Virus record (IMG/VR): IMGVR_UViG_3300031857_000874
Span: 1 to 31,466 of that record
Source of the DNA: a virus
Length of the DNA: 31,466 bases
Reading direction: 5' to 3' (one strand)
The notes below the pieces were generated by a model. The model ran no database searches. It saw nothing but the letters and a program-made list of their open reading frames with translations, and was not told where the DNA came from. The translations under genes and the position numbers were made by a program. This document shows positions 12,174-22,600 of the stretch, piece by piece. Position 1 is the stretch's first letter; each line of letters begins with the position of its first letter.

Positions 12174-13549
12174 TGCCAAGTACAAATACGTTTATAGGAT
12201 TCGATAATTTCGTCTGGTTCCAAGGCGTAGTAGAAGATCGTATGGATCCATTGAAGTTAGGAAGACTTCGTGTAAGAATTCTTGGAATCCATACAGAAGA
12301 TAAGAATAAAATTCCAACAGAAGATTTACCTTGGGCTTATCCAATCATGCCGATTACTTCTGCTTCTATGAATGGGATCGGAGAAGCACCAGTTGGACCA
12401 GTTGAAGGAACTTGGGTTGTTGGTTTCTTTAGAGATGGCGATAATTGTCAAGAACCTGTTGTGTTCGGAACAATTGGTGGTATTCCTCAAAAGAAAGGAA
12501 ATCCTCAAGTAGGATTTAATGATCCAACAAATAAGTATCCAGAATCTTCCTATCTGAAAGAATCAGATACAAATAGATTAGCAAGAAATGAAAAGATTTC
12601 AGAAACAATTATCCAACAAAGAAAAGATAAAGCTGTAAAAACTGTTCCTGTCGCCTTAGAAGGTGTATCTAATAACGGTGGTCCTAGAAAAGAAGGCGAT
12701 GATACTTCTTGGTCTGAACCTCTACCAATTTATGACGCAAAATATCCATTTAATCATGTGTTTCAAACAGAATCTGGACACATTAAAGAGTGGGACGATA
12801 CAAAAGATAAAACGAGAATCCATGAATATCATAGATTAGGAACTTTTTACGAAATCTATGAAGTAGAAGAAGATGGTGAAAAGAAAGCTAATAAATTAAC
12901 AAAAGTTAATGGAGATAATTATTCTATTATATTAGGTGATGATAGAATATATGTATCTGGTTCTGTAAACATAACAGTTGATGGAAGATGTAATGTTTAT
13001 TCTGCAAATGACATAAATGTTCAGGCTGGAGAGAAGATTACAATACAGGCTGTTGGTGAAACTTCTCTATATTGTCATGATAATGTTTCTGTTATTTCAG
13101 AAAAAGATATTAATATAGATGCTGGCGGAGACTTAAATATATCTGCTGAAAACATAAGAATGACAGCCAATACAAATTTCAATGTTAATACAACATTAGG
13201 ATCAATTGCAATGGCTTCAAAAACAACAATGGGACTGTCTTCTTTGTTGAATATGAATATATCATCTTTAACTTCTACTATTATTAATTCTACAGTTTCA
13301 ACTGAAATTGGGTCGGTTGGTTCAGTAACTCTTAATTCATCATTCACATCTGTAAATTCAACAATTAACACAAGCGTTGGTTCTTTGATTAGTACGAAAA
13401 TTGTTGCTGGAACTAATCTAGATTTAGAAGCAAAAGCAGGATTTTTAAATGCAAAATCTAATATGAGAATTAATTTAGAAGCACCAACGGTAACAAGAAA
13501 GTTTCCAAAGACGGCTCCGACAGGGCCACTAACATTTAATCCATTTTAA
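12173..13549 (+). CDS. 5: gp5-like baseplate spike, OB fold plus beta-helix, no lysozyme domain (458 aa)
   Basis: Residues 1-110 are the Gp5 OB fold (FVWFQGVVEDRMDPLKLGRL then VVGFFRDGDNCQEPVVFGT). A short linker leads to a region like FQTESGHIKEWDDT. After that comes a repetitive beta-helix of short strands rich in Asn, Ser and Thr (INVQAGEKITIQAVGETS, then DINIDAGGDLNISAENIRM) to the C-terminus. T4 gp5 has a lysozyme domain between OB fold and helix; here no such domain fits, and the wall-degrading activity appears to be in the 820-residue protein instead. The trimeric needle would puncture the outer membrane. There is one-base overlap with the hub gene. No separate PAAR tip gene is seen next to it. 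Confidence 0.85.
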   Translation: MPSTNTFIGFDNFVWFQGVVEDRMDPLKLGRLRVRILGIHTEDKNKIPTEDLPWAYPIMPITSASMNGIGEAPVGPVEGTWVVGFFRDGDNCQEPVVFGTIGGIPQKKGNPQVGFNDPTNKYPESSYLKESDTNRLARNEKISETIIQQRKDKAVKTVPVALEGVSNNGGPRKEGDDTSWSEPLPIYDAKYPFNHVFQTESGHIKEWDDTKDKTRIHEYHRLGTFYEIYEVEEDGEKKANKLTKVNGDNYSIILGDDRIYVSGSVNITVDGRCNVYSANDINVQAGEKITIQAVGETSLYCHDNVSVISEKDINIDAGGDLNISAENIRMTANTNFNVNTTLGSIAMASKTTMGLSSLLNMNISSLTSTIINSTVSTEIGSVGSVTLNSSFTSVNSTINTSVGSLISTKIVAGTNLDLEAKAGFLNAKSNMRINLEAPTVTRKFPKTAPTGPLTFNPF

Positions 13550-13553
13550 AGAA

Positions 13554-14462
13554 ATGATACCAAACGTACAAACAACAGCTACTATATTTGCTGGAATTTC
13601 TGCTAAAAAACCGAAAACAATTACAGCAAAAATACAAAGAGCAGCAACAATTGCAATGGAAGCAGCAGCTATTATCGCTCCATTTATAAATCGTGGTGTA
13701 TCTTGGAGAACAATAAACGAATCAGCGTTTAATTCTTTAGGAGTTCTTTCAGCTGAAGGAATTATTTCTGATGAACTTAATGCAGCTTTAAGTGATAGTG
13801 TTAATCAAATTAGTTCAGTAAATAACACAGTTAATTCCTTACAAAGAATTACGCAAAATATGTCTTTAGATAATATTCAAGAATCATTATCTAATATTGA
13901 TAACATAACAGCTGTATTAAGGAATCAATCATCATCACTTTCAAGGACAGTCGATTCTTATGCGAATTTGATCGATGATAACCAATCTCTTACAACTATT
14001 CAGAACTCATCATCAACTGTTCAACAATCGATAGATGACATTAATGAATATGTAAATAACGGATTATCTTCTATCTCAAATGATTTAACAAATATGTCAA
14101 CATTAACAACAAACATAAATGCATTAGGTTTCGGTGTTACTGGAAATATTCCGAATGTAAATGAAGCTCTTATTCAAATTAATAATGTTGCAAATACAGT
14201 TGCTAATGTTCAAAATATTGCAAATAATTTAATTGCTACAGCCCAAAATGTTAAGAATATCGCAAATAATGTAAAGAAGATCAATTCTTTCTTTAAGAAT
14301 AAGAGAAAGAGTAGAAAAACTTTACCAACATTACCAGCAGCAATTGATCCTAGAAATAATCAGTATGTTACTCTATATAATTCTTTAAACACAACAATAG
14401 ATTCTTTGAATACAACAATCACTACCTTATCTTCTATTCCAAAGATTCCGTTCTTTTCATAA
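13554..14462 (+). CDS. Unknown coiled-coil baseplate-region protein (302 aa)
   Basis: I recognise no family. The N-terminus (about residues 1-45) is basic and alanine-rich with a hydrophobic stretch (AMEAAAIIAPFI). Residues about 70-245 are a long run of Asn/Ser/Ile/Leu heptads without Pro, interrupted by a Gly-rich turn (ALGFGVTGNIPN), which suggests a rod-like trimeric or dimeric coil. A basic patch (KNKRKSRKTLP) follows, and a final TLYNSLNTTIDSLNTT heptad ends in IPFFS. It sits between the spike and gp25 in the late operon, 4 nt after gp5, so it is probably a spike or hub accessory part. ORFs in this slot differ between marine T4-like phages, so a lineage-specific role is likely. Cys is absent. 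Confidence 0.6.
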   Translation: MIPNVQTTATIFAGISAKKPKTITAKIQRAATIAMEAAAIIAPFINRGVSWRTINESAFNSLGVLSAEGIISDELNAALSDSVNQISSVNNTVNSLQRITQNMSLDNIQESLSNIDNITAVLRNQSSSLSRTVDSYANLIDDNQSLTTIQNSSSTVQQSIDDINEYVNNGLSSISNDLTNMSTLTTNINALGFGVTGNIPNVNEALIQINNVANTVANVQNIANNLIATAQNVKNIANNVKKINSFFKNKRKSRKTLPTLPAAIDPRNNQYVTLYNSLNTTIDSLNTTITTLSSIPKIPFFS

Positions 14463-14469
14463 ATAAATA
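14462..14469 (+). promoter_or_regulatory. Late promoter box AATAAATA before gp25
   Basis: AATAAATA (with an overlapping CATAAATA at 14458-14465) overlaps the preceding stop codon and ends 6 nt before the gp25 ATG. No Shine-Dalgarno sequence is present. The context repeats that of the box upstream of gp48. Confidence 0.5.
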
Positions 14470-14475
14470 GATTAT

Positions 14476-14871
14476 ATGCCAACCACTTTAACGAATAGAT
14501 ATAAAGATATAGATTTATCTTTTCAGAAAAATCCAAAAACAAAAGATATTTACACCTTAACTGATGTGGATGCAGTTAAGAGATCAGTTAAATTGTTGGT
14601 TATGACAAACTTTTCAGAAAGATTATTTCACCCAGAAATAGGTTCTGGTGTTTATGGATCTTTGTTTGAAAACATTACTCCTGAGACTGCTACTATTTTG
14701 CAGATCAATATAGAAAATTGTATAAATAATTTCGAACCGAGAGCAAGAGTAATTGATGTTATAGTAAAAGATTTTCCAGATCAAAATGGTATTGAAATAG
14801 AAATCTCATTTTATGTTGTTAATATTGAGCAACCAGTATCCGTAAGAGTACAGCTAGAGAGAATAAGATAA
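14476..14871 (+). CDS. 25: gp25 baseplate wedge protein (131 aa)
   Basis: This is a member of the GPW/gp25 family. YKDIDLSFQKNPKTKDIY leads into VKRSVKLLVMTNFSERLFHPE, then GSGVYGSLFENI. The conserved EPRA motif is at residue 87 (NFEPRARVIDV). gp25 joins the gp6-gp7 core and is thought to contact the sheath and start its contraction. Length is the same as T4 gp25 (132 aa). It begins 13 nt after the coiled-coil gene and ends one base before gp6, so gp25 and gp6 are coupled. Confidence 0.93.
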   Translation: MPTTLTNRYKDIDLSFQKNPKTKDIYTLTDVDAVKRSVKLLVMTNFSERLFHPEIGSGVYGSLFENITPETATILQINIENCINNFEPRARVIDVIVKDFPDQNGIEIEISFYVVNIEQPVSVRVQLERIR

Positions 14872-14872
14872 A

Positions 14873-16687
14873 ATGGCAGAAAGAATTTCCAAGTTAGTTT
14901 CAGATTTAGATTTCGAAACAATAAGAGCCAATATAGCTGCTTATATTGCTAACAACACCACATTCACAGATTATAATTTCGAAGGTTCTGGTTTAGCACT
15001 TATCCTAGATATACTTGCTTACAATACGCATTATAATGCGGTATATCTTAATATGGCTTTAAATGAAAATTTCATTGACACAGCCCAAACAAGATCATCG
15101 ATTGTTTCTATTGCTAAAAATTTAGGCTACACACCAAGATCAAGAAAATCTGCTATATCAAATATTTCCTTCAGAATACCAACAACGGATCCAGAAAACA
15201 CATCATTAACTCTCGATAAAACTACAAATTTTACTGGTGATATTGATGGAACAACTTATATTTTTCAACCAGTTGTTGCTTATACTTCTAGAGTATCTGG
15301 CGGATATTATACATTCACAGACGTCCGTTTAAGAGAAGGATCAAGATTCACGATAAGATATCCTATAACTGCAACTGCTGGAGAAAAATTCTTTATCAAT
15401 AATTTCAATATTGATACGGATTCGATTGAAGTGTATGTAAAAGAATTAGGTCAAACTGGAGATCTACAAACTTATAATCTTGTTTCTGATATTACTATTT
15501 TAGATTCAGAAGAACAAATTTTTTATTTGTTCGAATCTGTTGATAGAAATTACATTATTCAATTTGGCGATGGTGTTTTAGGTAAGAAGCCTGAGGCTGG
15601 CGACACAGTTCTTATTACATTCCAAACTTCTTCAGGCGAAGCGGCCAACGGTATTTCAAAATTTACTCTATCGACTACTATTGGAACAGGAAGAGATGTG
15701 GGTCTAGAAACTTTCGGATCTTCTGATATTGTGTATGATAATGTTGAGGTGTCACATTCTGGATCAGCTGAAGAAGGAATCGAATCAATAAGAACAAGTG
15801 CTCTTAACAATTTCTACACTCAAGGAAGAGCAGTTACTGCAGAAGATTATAAGTTTTTTTTAGAAAGAGATTATCCGCAAGCAGAATCTATTTCGGTTTG
15901 GGGTGGTCAAGATAATGTTCCGCCAATCTATGGGAAAGTTTTTATTTCTTTTAAACCGAAGAAAGGATTTAGAGTAACTAATTCCGTTAAACAAGAAATC
16001 TTAAATAATGTATTAGGAGATAAGAATATTATCTCAATTATTCCTGAAATTATAGATCCTGAATATACTTTTATTACTGTAAATTCTTCAGTTTTATTTG
16101 ATCCAAAAAGAACAATTTACACTTCTTCTGAATTATCTTCAATAGTAAGACAGACAATTAGCAATTTCAATGTCGAAAATTTGATTAAATTTGGTACAAG
16201 ATTTTCATATTCTAAATTCGTAAGCTCAATTGATAACGCAGATTCATCAATTATTTCAAATTATTCTTCTATTAAATTAAGAAAGAATATTGACATAATA
16301 TTAGATGTCACATCAACTTATACGATTAATTTCCAAAATAGATTAAGAGAAGGAACTTTCGCTAGCTTATCTTCGTTTAAAGCAGTTAACGATTCAACTC
16401 TTGGATTGTCTAATGAAGATTATTATCTTGAGGATGATTCTTCTGGATTATTAAGAATCTATAAGTTCTCGGCTGGTACAAAAGTAATAGTCAAAGCGAA
16501 TGCCGGTACGATAAATTATAACTCTGGTTTAGTTCAAATTACAAATTTTAAACCATCTTCAATACCTAATGAAGATAATACATTAGATTTAATTTCAGAA
16601 CCATTCGAGTATACAGTTACTTCATTTAGAAACAATATATTAACTATCGTAGATACTGACGTTTCAATAAATATGACAGTAGAGTAA
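14873..16687 (+). CDS. 6: gp6 baseplate wedge protein, J-like (604 aa)
   Basis: The N-terminus (LVSDLDFETIRANIAAYIAN then YNFEGSGLALILDILAYNTH then MALNENFIDTAQTRSSIVS) is the highly conserved start of T4 gp6. The middle has the J-like core: GSAEEGIESIRTSAL, then NFYTQGRAVTAEDYKFFLER then PQAESISVWGGQD. The C-terminal part holds YRNRLREG-type beta strands and ends with a small domain. gp6 dimers form the inner ring that links the six wedges. Length is close to T4 (660 aa). The start is 1 nt after gp25, and gp7 follows 2 nt after the stop. Confidence 0.92.
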   Translation: MAERISKLVSDLDFETIRANIAAYIANNTTFTDYNFEGSGLALILDILAYNTHYNAVYLNMALNENFIDTAQTRSSIVSIAKNLGYTPRSRKSAISNISFRIPTTDPENTSLTLDKTTNFTGDIDGTTYIFQPVVAYTSRVSGGYYTFTDVRLREGSRFTIRYPITATAGEKFFINNFNIDTDSIEVYVKELGQTGDLQTYNLVSDITILDSEEQIFYLFESVDRNYIIQFGDGVLGKKPEAGDTVLITFQTSSGEAANGISKFTLSTTIGTGRDVGLETFGSSDIVYDNVEVSHSGSAEEGIESIRTSALNNFYTQGRAVTAEDYKFFLERDYPQAESISVWGGQDNVPPIYGKVFISFKPKKGFRVTNSVKQEILNNVLGDKNIISIIPEIIDPEYTFITVNSSVLFDPKRTIYTSSELSSIVRQTISNFNVENLIKFGTRFSYSKFVSSIDNADSSIISNYSSIKLRKNIDIILDVTSTYTINFQNRLREGTFASLSSFKAVNDSTLGLSNEDYYLEDDSSGLLRIYKFSAGTKVIVKANAGTINYNSGLVQITNFKPSSIPNEDNTLDLISEPFEYTVTSFRNNILTIVDTDVSINMTVE

Positions 16688-16689
16688 AA

Positions 16690-19600
16690 ATGCACACTCC
16701 TCATAAAAAGAAAATATTCGTCAAATCTCAGATTCCACAATTTATTAGAGAAGAATATCCATTATTCTTAGAATTAATGGAACAATACTACGATTTTCTT
16801 GATGAAGAAACAGGAAAAATTGTAGCTGTAAAGGTTATCGAAGGTGGATCTGGTTATAATCCTATAGTTGCTTGGCAAGGAAATACCACATATGAAGGTG
16901 GTTCTAGATTTTCATTTAATAATAGAGTTTATCAAGTAATCGGTAAATCTACATCATCTTCGATTACAAAAACATTTAATATTAATACAGCTAATGCATC
17001 TTCGGAATATTTAAATGTAACTTCACATGGTTTATCTACAGGTGATGAAGTAATTTATTCTTTTAATGGTGCCACTGGACCAGCTGGTGCAACTGGTGTT
17101 ATAGGTTTAGTTGATAATAATACTTATTGGGTCCGACCAGTAAATTCAAATACATTACAGATATTCAATACAAGAGCTGGTGCTGTTTCTGGCGCAACAG
17201 GTGCATTAGTAAATCTATCTAATACTGGAATTTCTCAAACACACAAATTTACTGCAGGACCATATCATGGTGCTACCGGAACTACTAACGCACCAACTTC
17301 TTTTGCTGGTGTGACTACTAAATTTATTAGTACTGGAGGTATTAATCCTGTAATAGTATATTTCCAAACGAAAGATTCGAACGGAGTTTATATTAATGAC
17401 CCGAAAACTGGATCAGCAGCTGCTGCTTCTGGATATCCTGTTATAGAATCTGGTGTAGTAAAGAAGATTGTTGTAACTAATTCAGGATCAGATTACACAG
17501 AAGACGAAGCACCTATTGCAATTGTAACTGGTGGTGGTGGAAGTGGATGTGTTGCAGAAGCGGTTGCAACTCTTAAATTCGGAAATATTAATGCAGGAGT
17601 CGCTGCGGCCAAATCATCAAGAGATATCGATGAATCTATAGAATTATTCGTTGATTCGTTGAGAAAAGAATTTTCTCCTAAGATTCCTGAAAGGTTATAT
17701 ACTGAAGTAGATTCTTCTATATCTTCAAGAGAAGTAGATACTAAAAAATTTATTAAGTTTATAAAGCAATTTTATAACTCAAAGGGTGCAGAGAAATCAA
17801 TTAAATTTCTATTCAGAATTCTATTCGATTCCGATGTTGAGCTTTACTTTCCAAAAGTTGATATGCTTAGAGTATCTGATGGAAAATGGACGCAAGATTC
17901 TGTTATAAGAATCGCTCCTTTCGATACTTCTATTTCTGAAGAAGATTTTACTGATCTTTATCTGGGCGAGAAAATAATCGGTGTAACATCAGGAACAACT
18001 GCAGTAATACAATCAATCCATGATGTAGCAATTGCTGGAACAGGTACTGTTTTTGAGTTGAATTTAACAGATATTAATGGAACTTTTGATATTTCTGGTG
18101 AAGATATTAAGATCTATAATCTAGATAAGACGAAATCTGATGATCCTATTGGTGCAGTTAATCCTTGTATCGTTTCATTAGATATTGTAGATGGTGGAAT
18201 TAACTATTCATTCGGCGATCAAATTTTAGCAAATCCTTCTTTTATAGCTAGGGTGACGAATACCGATACTATAACTTCCGAACCTAGATATTTTGTTATC
18301 TCAGATATTGCTTCTCTATTATATAGATCTTTTAATATCGCATCGGATGTAAATGGTACATCTAAGACGATAACCTTTAGAAATAATCATAATTTCGCAA
18401 CTGGCGATAGCTTAACATATACATTTGGCCAAAGTGCCGATAATAAAACTACGATTGCGAATTTTAACATAAAAGATAATGTCGATTATGTGAATAATCG
18501 AATCATATTTAATGAAGATCATACTTATAATATCGGCGATAGAGTCATTTATTCATTTAATGGTGCAACTGGACCAGAAGGAGCAACAGGACCGATTGGT
18601 TTAATAGATGATGTATCTTATTATGTTGGTAAAAATATCTCCGATGATTCTGGAATTGTAGCTAAAGTAGATATTCCGCTTAATATAGGTAGTTTAACAA
18701 TTGGTGCTACTGGAATATCAAATTATATGTCACCAGGACTTTATGGTCTTATCTTTACTGGTGGTGGAGGATCAGGCGCAACAGGATTAGCAACTTTACA
18801 ATATGGTTCAACAGGTGTTAGTGTTTCTTCTATTTCTTTAATTCAAGCTGGAACTGGTTATACTTCTGCTCCAACAGTTACAATTGCTGGGGCATCAGGA
18901 TTCACGACAAATTATTCTATAATTGCTAATTATTCTGGCGGATCGAATTATACTGTCGCCCCAACATTAACATTTACAAACCCATACACCGGAGCAACAA
19001 CATTTAATAGTGGTGCTGCTAATATTGGATCTACAGGTTTTGTTCCTAAGACGCAAATTCAAGTAAATTTTGCTATCCCTGGTGCCACTGGTGTTTCTTC
19101 TAAATTCTATAGGGCAGCTAATTTTATTGCAGATAGTTCATCTGTTCCTACACATAATTTTGGTGTAACTAATAATTGGAGAGCAATTGGTAGAAATGCA
19201 TTAGGAACATGTACAATTTCTTCTGGTTCTGTTAATACTATTAAAGTCACTGATAGTGGTTTCGGATACAGTATTCCACCAATCGTTTCTTTCTCAGGCG
19301 AAGTTGGAGCAACGACTGCAGTTTCTAGAACAGCTTTAATGTATTCGGATATTCCGAATCAATATGTTAATCTATATTCTTCATATGATTTGGCAATAAA
19401 TGGTGGATCTACTGGAATTGTTCCTCTAGGTGCAACTGGGTTAAATCAAAATCATACATTATATCTTGCACCGATTGGATTAAAAGATAATACAACTTAC
19501 TATGCAAGAATTACTGGTGCAACTGGAGTTCAGTTATACAAGAATTATGCTGGCGCCATAGCAGGTTCTACTGGTTCTTTAGTTGCGATCGGTTCAACTG

Positions 19601-22600
19601 GAGTATCAGAATATCATTCTCTTTATGATCCTGAATTAATTGCGAATATTAATCCAACTTCTAAAACAATAACTTTCGTAAGTCCGCATAATTTTAAAAC
19701 TGGTAGAAAAATTATTTACTCTTTTAATGGCGCAACAGGGCCAGTTGGATCTTCTGGACCAATCGGTTTAACTGATGGCGAAACTTATTACGCAAGAATT
19801 ACTGGTTCAACAGGTTTTCAACTATTTACAAGTTATGCTGGTGCACTAGCAGGTTCTACTGGATCTCTTGTATCTCTTGGGTCAACTGGCTTATATCAGA
19901 TCCATAAATTTACACAAGTTTCTGATAATTCTATAACTGATTATAAGATTGAAAATTTCGGTTTTAATTTCCCTCAAGGCTTCACATCTTTTACTACAAA
20001 TGGTGGAACTGATGCTTCTTTTATTGGAAATGTTTCTTCTCTATTAACTTATGATGGTTCTTATATTGGAACAGATTCTCAACCATCTTCACAAAAGAAA
20101 ATTCAAGATTCTGAATATTACCAAGATTTCTCTTACGAAATTATCTCAGATCAATCTGCGAATATTTTTGGTAAGTTGATAGAACAAACAATTCACCCAG
20201 CTGGGTTAAGATATTTCTCTAAGATTCTTTCTGTTAAAGATGAATCTCTATACGAAGGAAGATATAATTATAATCCTTTCTATTATCAATACACTTATTT
20301 TGTTGAAGGATCGCCAGATAATTCTTTTGATATTACAGATTTATTAGATAATGGAACTGAATGGCAAGCTGGAGATAGTGTAAGCGTTGGAACTACAGAA
20401 AATCCAACTAAGATTTTCGTAAGAATTTCAGGTAACGATTATGTTTATATTGTATCAGAATCGGGCACGTTTGGCGCAACACCGCCAGCTGCTATTTCTG
20501 GCGAACAAACAAATGGAACTGCGAAACTTATATTCTCTGGTGTCGCTGAAAAATTATTATCTGTATATGTTAATGGTGAACTGAAAGAGTTTAATGTTGA
20601 CTACTTCATGGCCGATGCGAACACTGTTGAGTTTTATTCTCCTCTACCTGTAGGATCTATTGTAAGAATCTATAAGAGAGAAGAAACTCCATTCGATACA
20701 GACTACAATGAATATGCCAAGACTTACACAACAATAACGATCAGAAGAAATAATTATGTGAAAGATTCTATAAGAGCTTATAAGTGGTTCGCAGGTCTTC
20801 CTTCTACTCCAACAACTTGGAGTGGTGCCACTGGTGGACCATCTGCTGTTAATGATTTAATACAATGGTTGGATAATTATTATATCGTAACAACTGCAGG
20901 AACCACAGGAAAAAATCCACCAGTTCACGAAATCGGTTCAGCAACAAATGGAACTTGTATTCTAAAATATTTTAATCCATTCAAAGGTTATGTTGGTGAT
21001 ATATTATATCATAATACAAACTTCTATAAGATCACCGGAACAACTAATGCAAATATTTCTGGAATCTTTGGTCAAACTGCTCCAACACACACTTCTGGAA
21101 CAGCAACTAATGGTAAGGTTATTTTAGAATATTATGAACCAGGTTTTAGATTCTGGGTTGGTTCTACAGGTTATGAACCAAACGAAATAATTTATCACAA
21201 TAGCAATTGGTATAAAGTTATCAATTCAAGCACTGCAACAAGTGGTGTATCAGGGCCAGTTCATAATTTTGGAACACAGACTAATGGAACTTTAAATCTA
21301 CAACATCACACAATAGATCACGATTTTGTAACTACAATTCCTGTTGTATCGCAACTAGATCCTGGCAAAGCAATGCTTGGCCCGACAGTAAATGATATTG
21401 TAAGAAATGTAAATTCCGGAATTCCTGATTATTTCCAAGATTTTATTGGAACTATAACTTCTCCTGGAAATGGTGTTACAAGCACAATAGATGCTAGTGG
21501 TGGTGCAGCTAACGTAGGACTATCTTCTGAAGATGATGAATACACTAATTATTCAATGATTATCACAGTAAATGGTGGTACATTAGATAATACGAAATAT
21601 GTAAGAAGAATTACAAATTATAACGGTACTACAAAAGTATTCACATTATCTCATAATATTGATAAGGGAACAAGTCCAACATCGCTTTCTTATAGATTAA
21701 TACAAAATTATATTCTTTCTTCTGTCTCCGGCGCAACAGGTGGAACTGGAATATTTGGTTTATCTCCTTACGATCCAGCTTATGAACTTAATGCAATCGT
21801 CAAGAAAGAATTCTCATTCGATCCAACAAATCAGATCTCAAGTAACACGATTAGTCTTTTCTCTGGCGCAACAGGTTTAGGATATCCCGGTGCAACAGGA
21901 TATTATCATGGATTATCTACTGGTGATAAAGTTGTTTATTATAATAATGGGAATGCAGATGTTAGTGGATTGACTTCTGGAACAAAATATTGGGTAACTG
22001 TTACAAGTCCGACTTCAGTTAAATTAGCAACAAATTACGATAATTCTGGAGCTGGTGCAACTGGTGCATTAACACCAAGCAATATATCAATTACTGCTGG
22101 TAGCACAGGTATTCATAAATTATATCTTGAGAATAATTCTTATCCTTATTACAATATTATCATTACAAGTGGTGGTGGTGTAAACTCAGTTCTTAATATT
22201 CTTGAATATAATGAGATAGATAATACAATAAGTTGCGAGGGAAACCCAGGAACCATAATTGCAGACGGAGCAACTGGAGTTGCTAATGAATCTACATATT
22301 ACATATATCCTGATTTATATCGTATCCCAACTGGAGCAACTGGACCTAATGGTACAATCTATAACGATGATCATTTTTCTGGTTCTGTGGTTAGTATCGT
22401 TATCTCTTCAGGCGGTCAAGGATATCAAATCTCAGACACAATTTCAATCGTAGGTGGTTATGGTTCAGGAGCAGTCGCAAGTATTGGATCGGTTGATGGA
22501 AATGGAAAAATTACATCAATAAATGTAACATCTTCAGGTTCAGGATATATCTATGAACCAAGAGTTACTGTAAATTCTGCAACTGGAACTGGTGTATCTC

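Noticed and set aside
13075-13371. Long antisense open frame within the gp5-like gene
   Set aside because: It is a shadow of the Asn/Ser/Thr-rich beta-helix codons, with no start signal or protein-like features. Other antisense frames in the window were discarded for the same reason.
17065-17110. True collagen triple-helix domain in the wedge protein
   Set aside because: The G-X-Y phase holds for only four or five triplets (NGATGPAGATGVIG) before breaking; the GATG units are scattered and look like beta turns.
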